From: JAHJDS01 sp964569795
GTDB lineage: Bacteria; Desulfobacterota; Desulfarculia; Desulfarculales; JAHJDS01
Direction of reading: 5' to 3'
NCBI GenBank assembly: GCA_964569795.1
Contig: CAZMVB010000001.1
Location: 248,001-312,000, forward strand
Length of the DNA stretch: 64,000 bases
This document shows positions 47,582 through 56,892 of the stretch, one piece after another. Made by a program: the position numbers and the translations under genes. Under the pieces are notes generated by a model, which was not told where the DNA came from, searched no databases, and saw only the letters and a program-made list of their open reading frames with translations. How positions within the stretch are numbered: the stretch's first letter is position 1; every line of letters starts with the position of its first letter.

Positions 47582-49141
47582 ATGGGGCGGCATTTGAGAG
47601 TCCTGATTTGTGTGGCGGCGGCGGTCCTGATGTGCCAGGCGCCCGGCGCGATCGAATCCTCATCGGCGGCGTCCTCGCTGCGGATGATCGTCGGCCGGAC
47701 CAGGGTCGTCCGGTTGAGGCGGTCGATCAAGCGGGTCAGCGTCGGCAATCCCCAAGTGGTCCACGTCCGGGTCCTGGATCGGCGCCAGGTGCTCCTGGTG
47801 GCCAGGAGCGTCGGCTCGACCAACGTCACCCTGTGGGACCACCGCAATCGGGTCATCGGCAGCCTGGAGGTCATGGTCGGGGCCGATCTGACCGAACTCA
47901 AGGCCCGGCTGTACCAGATCCTGCCCCGTGAAGAGATCAAGGTCCACTCGGCCGGGTACTCGATCGTCCTGACCGGCACGGTGACCTCGCCCGAGGTCAA
48001 GATCCACGCCGGGGCCATCGCCCAGGCCTTCCTGGGCCAGGCGCCCCAGGCGCCGCCCCAGGCCCCGGCCCCGGCCGCATCCGCCGCCGGCGGGGCTCAG
48101 AACAAGACCGGTGCGGCCGTCACGACCGCGCCCACGCCCCCGGCCGGGGGCGCCGGGCGGCGCGGCGCGAGCGTGGTCAACCTGCTCCGGGTCTCGGGCA
48201 TGACCCAGGTCCTGCTCAAGGTCCGCTTCGCCGAGGTCCAGCGCTCGATCACCCGGCGGTTCACGGCCAACCTGGGCTTCCTGGACCTGCGCGGCGCCTT
48301 CGTGTTCACCATGCTCAACAACCTGTTGACCCCGGCCACGTTGTCCCTCGGGCCGACGGGGGCGATGAGCCTGGCAAACGCCGCCCTGTCGTCCCAGACC
48401 GGGATTTACGGCGGCTATCCCATCAACAACAACACCGGCCGGGTTCTGGGCTTCCTGGACGCCCTGAAGCAGAATGGCATGGCCAAGATCCTGGCTGAAC
48501 CGAACCTGATGACCACCTCCGGAGTGGAGGCCAAGTTCCTGGCCGGCGGCGAGTTCCCGGTACCGGTGCCGGGCCGGGACGGGACGATCCGGATCGAGTG
48601 GAAGAAATACGGGGTCGAACTCTCGTTTCTACCCAACGTGCTGGCCGACGGGCGGATCCGGATGAAGGTCTCGCCCGAAGTGGCCGAGCCGGACACCACC
48701 ACCGGGGTTACCATCCAGAACTACACCGTGCCCGGGGTCAAGACCCGTCGGGCTTCGACCACGGTCCAGCTCAAGAGCGGCCAGAGTTTCGCCATCGCCG
48801 GCCTGTTCCGCAACGACCTCCAGGAAACGGTGGGCAAGGTCCCCCTCCTGGGCGACATCCCGATCCTGGGGATGCTGTTCCGCAGTCAGTCTTTCATCAA
48901 GCGCCAGACCGAGCTGGTGATCGTGGTCACGCCTTACGTCGTCCGCCCGGACGACCGGAAACCGGGTCCTTTGCCCACGGATTACCTGGTCGAACCCAGT
49001 GAATTTGATTGGTTCCTGTTCGGGAGCGTGGTCAAAACGGCGCCCACGCCCCAGCCCCAGCCCTACCAGCACGATCGGCGCCGGTTCCACCGGTTGTTCA
49101 AGGGCCTGGACGGACCCTTCGGGCATGATTGGTCCTTGTAG
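47582..49141 (+). CDS. cpaC: Secretin CpaC/RcpA
   Basis: A protein of 519 residues; ATG at 47582 after GGGGAGGACAG. Signal peptide about 1-25, then an N-domain with VSVGNPQVVHVRVLDRRQVLLVA and a BON-like domain (IKVHSAGYSIVLTGTVTS). An Ala/Pro-rich linker (about 155-195) precedes the secretin domain with VPVPGRDGTIRIEWKKYG and VPLLGDIPILGMLFRS, which are diagnostic. It makes the outer-membrane pore of the Tad apparatus. Confidence 0.95.
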   Translation: MGRHLRVLICVAAAVLMCQAPGAIESSSAASSLRMIVGRTRVVRLRRSIKRVSVGNPQVVHVRVLDRRQVLLVARSVGSTNVTLWDHRNRVIGSLEVMVGADLTELKARLYQILPREEIKVHSAGYSIVLTGTVTSPEVKIHAGAIAQAFLGQAPQAPPQAPAPAASAAGGAQNKTGAAVTTAPTPPAGGAGRRGASVVNLLRVSGMTQVLLKVRFAEVQRSITRRFTANLGFLDLRGAFVFTMLNNLLTPATLSLGPTGAMSLANAALSSQTGIYGGYPINNNTGRVLGFLDALKQNGMAKILAEPNLMTTSGVEAKFLAGGEFPVPVPGRDGTIRIEWKKYGVELSFLPNVLADGRIRMKVSPEVAEPDTTTGVTIQNYTVPGVKTRRASTTVQLKSGQSFAIAGLFRNDLQETVGKVPLLGDIPILGMLFRSQSFIKRQTELVIVVTPYVVRPDDRKPGPLPTDYLVEPSEFDWFLFGSVVKTAPTPQPQPYQHDRRRFHRLFKGLDGPFGHDWSL

Positions 49142-49150
49142 GAGGGGATC

Positions 49151-50272
49151 ATGAGCCTTATCAGACGATTCATCAAGGAACGGCGGGGGGCGGTTTCGGT
49201 CACCGTCGCCGTGTCCCTCGTGCTCCTGGTCGGTTTCGGGGCCATGGCCGTGGACCTGGGCCACTTCATGGTCACCCGGAACCAGCTCCAGAACGCGGCC
49301 GACGCCTGCGCCCTGGCCGCGGCCAACAAGCTGCTGGCCGATGGGGGCGAACACGACGCGTCGCTGACCGTGGGCCAGGCGAGATCCATGGCCATTCAGG
49401 TGGCCCAGGACAACGTCGCCGCCAAGAAGAACCTGATCCTGGCCGGTTCGGACGTGGAACTGGGCGTCTGGGACCAGGGGGCCCGGAGCTTCACCCCGGT
49501 CAGCGGCGCGTCCAGTCCCGACGAGATCAACGCCGTCCGGGTCACCGTCCGCCGCGACAACACGAGCAACGGCCCGATCAGCACCTTCATGGCCCGGATC
49601 TTCGGCCTCAACAACATCAACGTCCAGGCCTCGGCCGTGGCCTACATCGGCTATGCCGGCTCCACGGGGCCGGGGGTCATCGCGGCGCCGATCTACATCG
49701 ACGAGTCCTCCCTGGGACCGGGCGACTATGTCTTCCAGAACGTGGACACCAGCTGGTCGGCCAACGGGGTGAGCTTCTTCGTCCTGTCCGGGGACAACTA
49801 CATGGATTTCCAGTACTACGTCAACGGCAACAGGGCCGTCCCCTCCCTCAAGGTCGGCGACTACGTTTATCAGGTCAACGAGTACTCCTCGTCCTGGATC
49901 CAGAGCATCTACACCTCCTGGCTCAAAAGCCGGTACGACGCCAACAAGGACTCCGACGGGGTGTGGACGGTCCTGATGCCCGTGGTCGGCGATCCGGTTT
50001 CAGCCCAGCGGGGCGGTTTGTGGCGGGCCCTGGCCTGGCTGTTTACGCCCCGATCGGCCAATGCGTGTGAAATCAGGTGGAACGTCAAGAAGGTCATCAA
50101 GGGTTACGTCCCGGTGGACGTCGTCAGCTTCGACACCGACCGGCGCTCCCCCCACCGTTACTCGATGACCTTCCGGCTGTCCAGCGAGGCCAAGTTCTTC
50201 GCCAAGACCATCACCGGCGGACCGTCCTTCGGTTCGGGCGCCCGGGCGGCCATCGCCCGGCTTGTCAAGTGA
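49151..50272 (+). CDS. tadG: TadG-like pilus protein
   Basis: A protein of 373 residues. The N-terminus ERRGAVSVTVAVSLVLLVGFGAMAVDLGHFMVTRNQ and QNAADACALAAANKL is the TadG/TadE-like signature for a membrane-anchored extracytoplasmic protein. The remainder is beta-rich with aromatic stretches (VFQNVDTSWSANGVSFFVL). There is no clear vWA metal site. Ribosome site AGGAGGGGATC. Confidence 0.85.
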   Translation: MSLIRRFIKERRGAVSVTVAVSLVLLVGFGAMAVDLGHFMVTRNQLQNAADACALAAANKLLADGGEHDASLTVGQARSMAIQVAQDNVAAKKNLILAGSDVELGVWDQGARSFTPVSGASSPDEINAVRVTVRRDNTSNGPISTFMARIFGLNNINVQASAVAYIGYAGSTGPGVIAAPIYIDESSLGPGDYVFQNVDTSWSANGVSFFVLSGDNYMDFQYYVNGNRAVPSLKVGDYVYQVNEYSSSWIQSIYTSWLKSRYDANKDSDGVWTVLMPVVGDPVSAQRGGLWRALAWLFTPRSANACEIRWNVKKVIKGYVPVDVVSFDTDRRSPHRYSMTFRLSSEAKFFAKTITGGPSFGSGARAAIARLVK

Positions 50273-50283
50273 GGTAATGCCGG

Positions 50284-51486
50284 ATGCCTAAGTCAGTTCT
50301 CAATCTCGCCCTGTGGTTCCAGGACCAGGAAATGGTGCCCTGGCTGACCGCCTTGTGCAGTCGGACCAAGCGGCTGGAGCTGGTCTGCTCCGCGAACGGC
50401 GTGGACGCCCTGGAAAGCTGCCTGGAGGAGAACCGGGTCGATCTCCTGGTGGTCGAGTTCGATCCCACCCGGGAAGACCGCATGTTCCAGCTGGAGCGGC
50501 TGCACCTGCGCCGGCCGGAACTGACCCTCCTGGTGGCGGCCAACAGCTCCGATCCGGACTGTCTGCTCCAGGCGATGCGGATGGGGGCCCGGGAGTACCT
50601 GGTCAAGCCCATCGCCGACAGCGAGTTCGCCTCGGCCATCGTCCGGGTGGTCCGGTTCATGGAGGCCACCCGGCGGCGGCAGGTCAGGGCCGGACGGACG
50701 GTGGCCGTGGTCGGGTCCAAGGGCGGCCTGGGGGTGACGACCATCAGCCTCAATCTGGCCGCCGAACTGGCCGCGGCCGGCGGGGTGAGAGTGGGCCTGT
50801 TCGACTTCAACCTGGTCAATCCCGATGTCGGGGTCAGCCTGGACCTGGAGCCGAGCCGCTCCCTGGTGGATCTGGTCCGGTCGGACGAGCGCCTGGACGA
50901 GTTGATGATCGACGACGCCATGACCGAGGCCGAGGGCCGCTTCTGCGCCCTGTGCGGGCCGACCGACTTCGTCGAGGGGGCCGAGGTGGGGCCGGACGAC
51001 GTCGAAAAGCTGCTCCTGGTGGCCACGGACAGCTATGACTGGCTGGTCCTGGACCTGGCCCCCGGCACCGATGACCGGACCATCAAGGCCCTGGACAAGG
51101 CCCACCTGGTGCTGCTGGTCACCCAGGCCACGGTCACCGGGCTGAAAAACGTCCAGCGGACCATTTCGCTCTACTCCCGTCTGGGCTACGGTCCGGACAA
51201 GGTCAAGGTGGTCGTCAACCGGGCCGGCCGGCGGGGGGACCTGTCCTGGAACCAGGTCAAGAGGGTCCTGACCGACGAGATCTACCATCAGCTGCCGGAC
51301 GACACCCCGTCCATCCTGGCGGCCGAGGGCGCGGCCAAGCCGCTGTGTCGGGTTCGGAAGCGGTCGCCGCTGCGCAAGGCCTACATCAAGCTGGCCGCCC
51401 GGCTGAACCGGGACGTGATGGTCCAGCAGGAGGCGGAACCCAATCCCAGCCTGGAAGAGGGCAATCAACTCAGGGTGGTGAGGTAG
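50284..51486 (+). CDS. cpaE: CpaE/TadZ polar-localisation ATPase-like protein
   Basis: A protein of 400 residues: a receiver-like N-terminal domain (about 1-130, with LLVVEFDPTRED and EYLVKPIADSEF) and a MinD/ParA-like domain with VVGSKGGLGVTTISLNLAAE. The deviant P-loop ends in VTT, which suggests weak or no ATP hydrolysis, as for TadZ. It places the Tad machine in the cell. Confidence 0.93.
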   Translation: MPKSVLNLALWFQDQEMVPWLTALCSRTKRLELVCSANGVDALESCLEENRVDLLVVEFDPTREDRMFQLERLHLRRPELTLLVAANSSDPDCLLQAMRMGAREYLVKPIADSEFASAIVRVVRFMEATRRRQVRAGRTVAVVGSKGGLGVTTISLNLAAELAAAGGVRVGLFDFNLVNPDVGVSLDLEPSRSLVDLVRSDERLDELMIDDAMTEAEGRFCALCGPTDFVEGAEVGPDDVEKLLLVATDSYDWLVLDLAPGTDDRTIKALDKAHLVLLVTQATVTGLKNVQRTISLYSRLGYGPDKVKVVVNRAGRRGDLSWNQVKRVLTDEIYHQLPDDTPSILAAEGAAKPLCRVRKRSPLRKAYIKLAARLNRDVMVQQEAEPNPSLEEGNQLRVVR

Positions 51487-51489
51487 GCC

Positions 51490-52854
51490 ATGAGTCTGAT
51501 CGAGAGACTGCGCCCCGCGGATGGGTCCCCGCACCTGGCGGCCGTCGAGCGCCGGCAGCCCGTCGGGGACGCCGAGACGGCCTGGCAGGGCATGAAGTCC
51601 CGGATCCACGCCCGGCTCCTGGACGAGGTGGATCTGACCGTCCTGTCCGACATCAAGGAACAGCAGCGGATCCAGGACCTGGAGCAGGCCATCCGCCACC
51701 TCATCGGCGAGGAGACCCGCCCCATGACCTCGACCGAGCGGGACAAGCTGGTCGAGGAAATCAAGCACGAGGTCATGGGTCTGGGGCCCCTGGAGCCGCT
51801 GTTGGCCGACCCGACCGTGAACGACATCCTGGTCAACGGCTACCAGAATGTGTACGTCGAACGCCGGGGCCGCCTGGAGCGGGTCCGGACCCGGTTCAAG
51901 GACGACGGCCACCTCCTCCAGATCATCGACAAGATCGCCTCCTCGGTGGGCCGCCGGATCGACGAGTCGTCCCCCATGGTGGACGCCCGGCTGGCCGACG
52001 GCTCCCGGGTGAACGCCATCATTCCGCCCCTGGCCCTGGACGGCCCGTCGCTGTCCATCCGCAAGTTCGCCGTGGACCCCCTCAAGGTGGGTGATCTGAT
52101 CGGGTTCGGGGCCATCACCCGGGAAATGGCCATCGTCCTGGAGGGAATCGTCCGGGCCCGGCTCAACGTCATCATCTCCGGCGGCACGGGCACGGGCAAG
52201 ACGACCTTCCTCAACGTCATGTCCGCCTTCATCCCCGAGCAGGAACGGATCGTGACCATCGAGGACTCGGCCGAGCTCCAGCTCCAGCAGGAGCACGTCG
52301 TCCGCCTCGAGACCCGGCCGGCCAACCTCGAGGGTTTCGGCCAGATCACCCAGCGGGACCTGGTGAGAAACGCCCTGCGGATGCGGCCCGACCGGGTGAT
52401 CGTCGGCGAGGTCCGCGGTGACGAGGCCCTGGACATGATGCAGGCCATGAACACCGGCCACGACGGGTCCCTGGCCACCATCCACGCCAACAGCCCCCGG
52501 GACGCCCTGATCCGGCTCGAGACCATGATCGCCATGAGCGGGGTCAACATCCCGCCCTTTGCCATGCGCCGCCAGATCGCCTCGGCCGTGGATGTGGTCG
52601 TCCAACTGGCCCGCATGAGCGACGGCCAGCGCAGGATGGTCGGCCTCGAGGAGATCAGCGGCATGGAGGGCGAGGTGGTGACCATGCAGCAGATCTTCAC
52701 CTGGGAGCAGACCGGGGTCGATCAGACCGGTCGGGTCCAGGGACGCTTCCAGGTGACCGGCGTCCGGCCCAAGTTCGCCGACAAGATCGAGCGGACCGGG
52801 TTTCAGGTGCCGCCGGGCCTGTTCAACCAACGCATCGAGGAAATGGCACTGTGA
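51490..52854 (+). CDS. cpaF: CpaF/TadA secretion ATPase
   Basis: A protein of 454 residues, starting three bases after cpaE. The N-terminal domain contains GPLEPLLADPTVNDILVNG. Walker A is ISGGTGTGKTTFLN, the Asp box IEDSAEL, Walker B VIVGEVRGDEA, and the His box TGHDGSLATIHANSP. It is the hexameric motor for pilus extension (and, in Caulobacter, retraction). Complete. Confidence 0.97.
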   Translation: MSLIERLRPADGSPHLAAVERRQPVGDAETAWQGMKSRIHARLLDEVDLTVLSDIKEQQRIQDLEQAIRHLIGEETRPMTSTERDKLVEEIKHEVMGLGPLEPLLADPTVNDILVNGYQNVYVERRGRLERVRTRFKDDGHLLQIIDKIASSVGRRIDESSPMVDARLADGSRVNAIIPPLALDGPSLSIRKFAVDPLKVGDLIGFGAITREMAIVLEGIVRARLNVIISGGTGTGKTTFLNVMSAFIPEQERIVTIEDSAELQLQQEHVVRLETRPANLEGFGQITQRDLVRNALRMRPDRVIVGEVRGDEALDMMQAMNTGHDGSLATIHANSPRDALIRLETMIAMSGVNIPPFAMRRQIASAVDVVVQLARMSDGQRRMVGLEEISGMEGEVVTMQQIFTWEQTGVDQTGRVQGRFQVTGVRPKFADKIERTGFQVPPGLFNQRIEEMAL

Positions 52855-53816
52855 TCTACCTTCTGCCCATCGCCATCCTCGCCCTGTCGGTCGTCCTGGG
52901 CCTGCTGGGGGTGATCCTGTTTTTCGGGGACAGCATCCGGCTGGGCTCCCGGGAAGAGGCCCGCCTGGCCAAGTGGATGATCGAGCAGCAGGGCAACCAG
53001 CCCCTCGAGGAGCTGTTCAAGGACAAATCCCGCAGCCAGATCGGCGCCCTGGACCGGATGCTGCGCAAGATGCCCAGCGCCACCAAGTTCGAGCGGATGT
53101 TCTGGCAGGCCGACATGAGGATCAACGTCGGCACCTTCCTGCTGGGCAGCGCCACCTGCGGGGCCTTCGGGCTGCTCCTGGGCCTGGTCTTCCAGAAGCT
53201 GATCATGGGCCTGGTCCTGGGCGGGGTGCTGACCGCCGGCCCCTACCTGTTCCTGAAGATCAAGCGCCGCCGCCGGCTGGCCGCCCTCGAGGCCCAACTT
53301 CCCGACGCCCTGGACCTGATCGTCCGGTCGCTGCGGGCCGGGCACTCCTTTGCCAACGGCCTCAAAATAGTCTCCCAGGAGATGGAGGACCCGGTCGCCG
53401 CCGAGTTCGGCCAGGTGGTCAACGAGCACTCCTTCGGGGTCGCCCTGACCCAGGCCCTGCAAAACCTGGTGCATCGCGTCGATCTCCAGGACATCCGGTT
53501 CTTCGCCACGGCGGTCATCCTCCAGCGGGAGACGGGCGGCAACTTGACCGAGGTCCTGAACTCGCTGAGCATGCTCATCCGGGAGCGCTTCAAGCTCAAG
53601 CGCCAGATCAAGGCCATCAGCGCCGAAGGCAGGCTCTCGGGGCTGATCCTGACCCTGCTGCCGGTCGGCCTGTTCGGCCTGCTGGTCATGACCAACCCGA
53701 CCTACATCGAGCCCCTCTACAACAGCAAGCCGGGGCAGATCATGGTCGGGATCGCCCTGGGGATGCAGTTCCTGGGCATCCTGTTCATCCGGAAGATCGT
53801 CAACATCAAGGTCTAG
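52851..53816 (+). CDS. tadB: Inner-membrane platform protein TadB
   Basis: A protein of 321 residues, GTG start overlapping cpaF by four bases. The T2SSF domain shows LPDALDLIVRSLRAGHSFANGL and ILQRETGGNLTEVLNSLSMLIRER. Four membrane segments. It forms the platform with TadC. Confidence 0.96.
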   Translation: MIYLLPIAILALSVVLGLLGVILFFGDSIRLGSREEARLAKWMIEQQGNQPLEELFKDKSRSQIGALDRMLRKMPSATKFERMFWQADMRINVGTFLLGSATCGAFGLLLGLVFQKLIMGLVLGGVLTAGPYLFLKIKRRRRLAALEAQLPDALDLIVRSLRAGHSFANGLKIVSQEMEDPVAAEFGQVVNEHSFGVALTQALQNLVHRVDLQDIRFFATAVILQRETGGNLTEVLNSLSMLIRERFKLKRQIKAISAEGRLSGLILTLLPVGLFGLLVMTNPTYIEPLYNSKPGQIMVGIALGMQFLGILFIRKIVNIKV

Positions 53817-53828
53817 AGGAGAGAAGCC

Positions 53829-54758
53829 GTGGAGACCGGAACCTGGATCAACCCGACGCTCATGATGGGCGGGGGGATCTTTCTGTTCATCGGTCTGCTG
53901 TCGGCCTTCGTGTACATGGCTTTCGTGCGCAAGGACCGGACCATGGACCGGGTCGATCGACTGGAAAGACGGCCCCCGGCGGTCAGGCGCAGGACCGAGG
54001 ACAACCCCATCAAGAAATTTCTGGCCCGGCTGGCCGGCGCGGACAAGGCGGGCGAGGGCGGCGGGTCCCGCCTGAACAAGCATCTCATCCAGGCCGGCAT
54101 CAGGCACCCGGCGGCGGCGACCCGGTTCGGCCTGGCCCGGCTGATGCTGCTGATCGCGCTGCCGGCCGTCTGGCTGGTGTTGCCCGGCACCCGGGAAGCG
54201 GCCGGCCGGTACTACTGGCTGGTCCTGGGGGTCCTGATCTTCCTGGCCTACATGGGTCCGAGCTACATGCTGCGCTTCCGCATCGCCAAGCGTCAGGACG
54301 AGATCCGGCGAACCCTGCCCGACGTGGTGGACCTGCTGGTGGTCTGTGTCGAGGCCGGCCTGGGTCTGGACGCGGCCGTGCGACGGGTGGGCGAGGACAT
54401 GGCCTTGTCGGCCCCGGTGCTGGCCCAAGAGTTCCGGTTCCTGGCCCTGGAGCTGGCGGCGGGCACGGCCCGGCCGGTGGCCATGAAGCATCTGGCCGAT
54501 CGGACCGGCGTCGAGGAGGTGGCCTCGCTGGTGTCCATGGTCAATCAGGCGGACCGGTTCGGGGTGAGCATCGGACGCAGCCTCCGGGTCCACTCCGAGA
54601 CCGTCCGGACCGCCCGGCGGCAGAAACTCGAGGAGAAGGCGGCCAAGACGTCCCTCAAGCTCCTCTTCCCGTTGTTGTTCTGTATCTTTCCGACGATCCT
54701 GGTCGTCATCGGCGGTCCGGCGGCGATCAAGATCTTCGGCCTCTTCTGGGCCAAGTAA
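53829..54758 (+). CDS. tadC: Inner-membrane platform protein TadC
   Basis: A protein of 309 residues; GTG start after AGAGGAGAG. The T2SSF domain has LPDVVDLLVVCVEAGLGLDAAV and YWLVLGVLIF-type membrane segments. The end, KLLFPLLFCIFPTILVVIGGPA, is typical of TadC. Confidence 0.96.
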   Translation: METGTWINPTLMMGGGIFLFIGLLSAFVYMAFVRKDRTMDRVDRLERRPPAVRRRTEDNPIKKFLARLAGADKAGEGGGSRLNKHLIQAGIRHPAAATRFGLARLMLLIALPAVWLVLPGTREAAGRYYWLVLGVLIFLAYMGPSYMLRFRIAKRQDEIRRTLPDVVDLLVVCVEAGLGLDAAVRRVGEDMALSAPVLAQEFRFLALELAAGTARPVAMKHLADRTGVEEVASLVSMVNQADRFGVSIGRSLRVHSETVRTARRQKLEEKAAKTSLKLLFPLLFCIFPTILVVIGGPAAIKIFGLFWAK

Positions 54759-54771
54759 GGGGGTGGCGTCC

Positions 54772-55833
54772 ATGGGTAAGAAACTTGCCGTGATCATGAT
54801 CGGCCCGATGCTGCTCCTGGTCGGCTGCGGCGGGGCCAAGATGAAGGCCTTCCAGCGGGGAGAGGTCCGCCGCATGGTCGGCCAGTACAGCGACACCTCG
54901 CCGGTGGTCGTGCCCCAGCCCAAGATAAAAACCGCGGCCGGCTACGAGCGGAGCGGCGACGGCCTGTACCTGAGACAGGAATGGATGGGGGCCCTGTACC
55001 AGTATTGCCGGGCCTTGGTCATCAAGCGCAAGTCGCACCGCCTGCTGACCAAGATCGGCCTGGTCTATCTCAAGATGGGCAACATCCCCCAGGCCGAGGA
55101 CCGGTTCCGCCAGGCCCTGGCCTTGAAGCCCGACTCGCCCGTGGCCTGCCAGGGGCTGGGGATCGCCTACATGATCCGGCACCAGGGCGCCAAGGCCGAG
55201 CCCCTCCTCAAGAAGGCGGTCACCCTGGCGCCGCGGCTGTGGAAGGCCTGGAACTTCCTGGGCATTCACTACAACATCACCCGGCGCTACGCCGAGGCCA
55301 AGGCCGCCTTCGAGCAGGCCATCAAGATCAACCCCCGCCACGCCGGCCTGTACAACAACCTGGGGCTGACCTTGTATCTGAGCGGCAATCTGGACGCCGC
55401 CGAGGCCATGTTCCAGAAGGCCATCGCCCTGAATCCCAAGAAGGCCAGGTTCCATAACAACCTGGCCCTGATCTACGCCCGGCGGGGCCAGTTGGACCAG
55501 GCCCGGCAGGAGTTCATCGCCGGCAACGGGCCGGCTGTGGCGGCCAACAACATGGGCGTGGTCAACCTGCTCCGAGGCAACCGGGGCGCGGCGGCCAATG
55601 ATTTCGTCCAGGCCCTCGAGGCCAAGAGCACCTATTATTTCAAGGCCAAGCAGAACCTGAAGCTTATTCCGGGCGTCACCCCGACCCAGGAAGTGACGCT
55701 CGGCGGGCCGGACCACCGGCCCCAGAGCGGGCGGCGAATCAAACGGGCGCACCGTCGGACCCACTCGACCCATCGCCGGCGGGCGGCGATCATCGAGCGG
55801 ACGTCGGCCGACGGGGCGACCCGGGGATTTTAG
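54772..55833 (+). CDS. tadD: TadD-like TPR lipoprotein
   Basis: A protein of 353 residues; ATG at 54772 after AAGGGGGTGG. Lipobox LLVGC. At least five tetratricopeptide repeats from about residue 60 to 260: NIPQAEDRFRQALALKPDS, RYAEAKAAFEQAIKINPRH and NLDAAEAMFQKAIALNPKK. The C-terminal 60 residues are Arg/His-rich. It is an outer-membrane pilotin or assembly factor for the secretin. Confidence 0.92.
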   Translation: MGKKLAVIMIGPMLLLVGCGGAKMKAFQRGEVRRMVGQYSDTSPVVVPQPKIKTAAGYERSGDGLYLRQEWMGALYQYCRALVIKRKSHRLLTKIGLVYLKMGNIPQAEDRFRQALALKPDSPVACQGLGIAYMIRHQGAKAEPLLKKAVTLAPRLWKAWNFLGIHYNITRRYAEAKAAFEQAIKINPRHAGLYNNLGLTLYLSGNLDAAEAMFQKAIALNPKKARFHNNLALIYARRGQLDQARQEFIAGNGPAVAANNMGVVNLLRGNRGAAANDFVQALEAKSTYYFKAKQNLKLIPGVTPTQEVTLGGPDHRPQSGRRIKRAHRRTHSTHRRRAAIIERTSADGATRGF

Positions 55834-55845
55834 GAGGGAAGCGCC

Positions 55846-56889
55846 ATGGATCAGTACAACGACCGGGAGAAACGGCGCCGCGACGGTCCGGAGACGGACC
55901 CGGGTCCCGGGTCCCTGATCAACTACGCCCGGGGGTGCGTGGCCCGGCTGCGCCAGCGCCAGACCACCGTCCTGCAAGACCTGCAGCGTCTGGGCCTGTT
56001 CCGGCGATACCTGCGCCAACATGGCATACCGGAAGGCGAGTATCCGGCCCGGATCATCACCGAGTTCCTAGCGACCGTCCGGGATAGACTGGGAGACCGC
56101 GAGCAGAGTCTCTTTTCCCGGGCGATATACGGTTTCCTTCTGGATCGTGGAGTCAAGCCGATTCCGGTCAGACCCCGCCTCGAGCCCGCCCCGCTGGCGG
56201 CCGTACGTCCCCCCAGACCGCGGCCGACGTGGCGGGGTCTGACCTGGTTCGGTCCGGTCTTCAGGACCGGATCGTTGGTCACCCTGGGGGCCCTGCTGAC
56301 CCTGTTCCCGTTCTTCTCCTACACCTCGCCGCTGCCCCCCCCGAAGCCGGTGACCCTGGTCAGGGGCCAGATCAGTTCCGTCGGGTCGGAGATGATCAAC
56401 TCGGGACACATCCTGTCAGAAGTGGTCGCCGCCCGGCCGACGCCGCTGGTGTTGACCGAACCGACGGTGGCGGCCCGTCCCGTCCCGAGATTCATCCGGG
56501 ACCCCGACGGCCTGCTCCAGCCCTGGCAGCTGGCCATGCTGGCCGATTACTGCCTGACCCTGACGACCCTGACCGGCCTCCGGCCGCTGGTGGTCGCGGC
56601 CGACCAGATCAAAATGGAGCGGACCGAGGAATTGGCGGCCGACCTGATGGCCTCGGAGGGGACCCCCAAGACGGTGCTGCTGCTGATCGTCAATCGGCGG
56701 CGGGCGGTCCATCTGCGGGTGGGCCGGGCCTTGTGGGGGGCGATCAACCCGGAGATGTGCGGGCGGATCCTGGACAAGCACGTGGTGCCCTATCTCCGCC
56801 TGGGGCGGATCGACCGGGCCATCAAGGCCGGGCTGGCGGCCGTGGCCGACGCGGCCAGTCACCGGCGGGCCCTGGCCGCCGAGCGCTGA
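55846..56889 (+). CDS. Membrane protein with TPM-like domain, last gene of the Tad locus
   Basis: A protein of 347 residues; ribosome site AGGAGGGAAGC. A cytoplasmic N-terminus of about 135 residues is Arg/Gln-rich and helical. One membrane segment (about 146-160, GSLVTLGALLTLFPFF) leads to a C-terminal region of about 190 residues. That region has MASEGTPKTVLLLIVNRRRAVHLRVGRALWGAINPEMCGRIL, resembling the TPM (TLP18.3/Psb32/MOLO-1) fold. TPM domains bind metal or act as acid phosphatases, or stabilise membrane proteins. It overlaps nothing, and its stop is three bases from the convergent response-regulator gene. It is not a standard Tad gene. Confidence 0.72.
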   Translation: MDQYNDREKRRRDGPETDPGPGSLINYARGCVARLRQRQTTVLQDLQRLGLFRRYLRQHGIPEGEYPARIITEFLATVRDRLGDREQSLFSRAIYGFLLDRGVKPIPVRPRLEPAPLAAVRPPRPRPTWRGLTWFGPVFRTGSLVTLGALLTLFPFFSYTSPLPPPKPVTLVRGQISSVGSEMINSGHILSEVVAARPTPLVLTEPTVAARPVPRFIRDPDGLLQPWQLAMLADYCLTLTTLTGLRPLVVAADQIKMERTEELAADLMASEGTPKTVLLLIVNRRRAVHLRVGRALWGAINPEMCGRILDKHVVPYLRLGRIDRAIKAGLAAVADAASHRRALAAER

Positions 56890-56892
56890 CGC

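Noticed and set aside
50293..52830. Minus-strand open frame of 845 codons opposite cpaE-cpaF
   Set aside because: Shadow of two genes at once; no start signals, composition His/Gly/Asp/Gln/Leu-rich, no domain.
52803..54923. Minus-strand frame of 706 codons and plus-strand frame of 606 codons over tadB-tadC
   Set aside because: Both are shadows of tadB and tadC, which have complete conserved domains.
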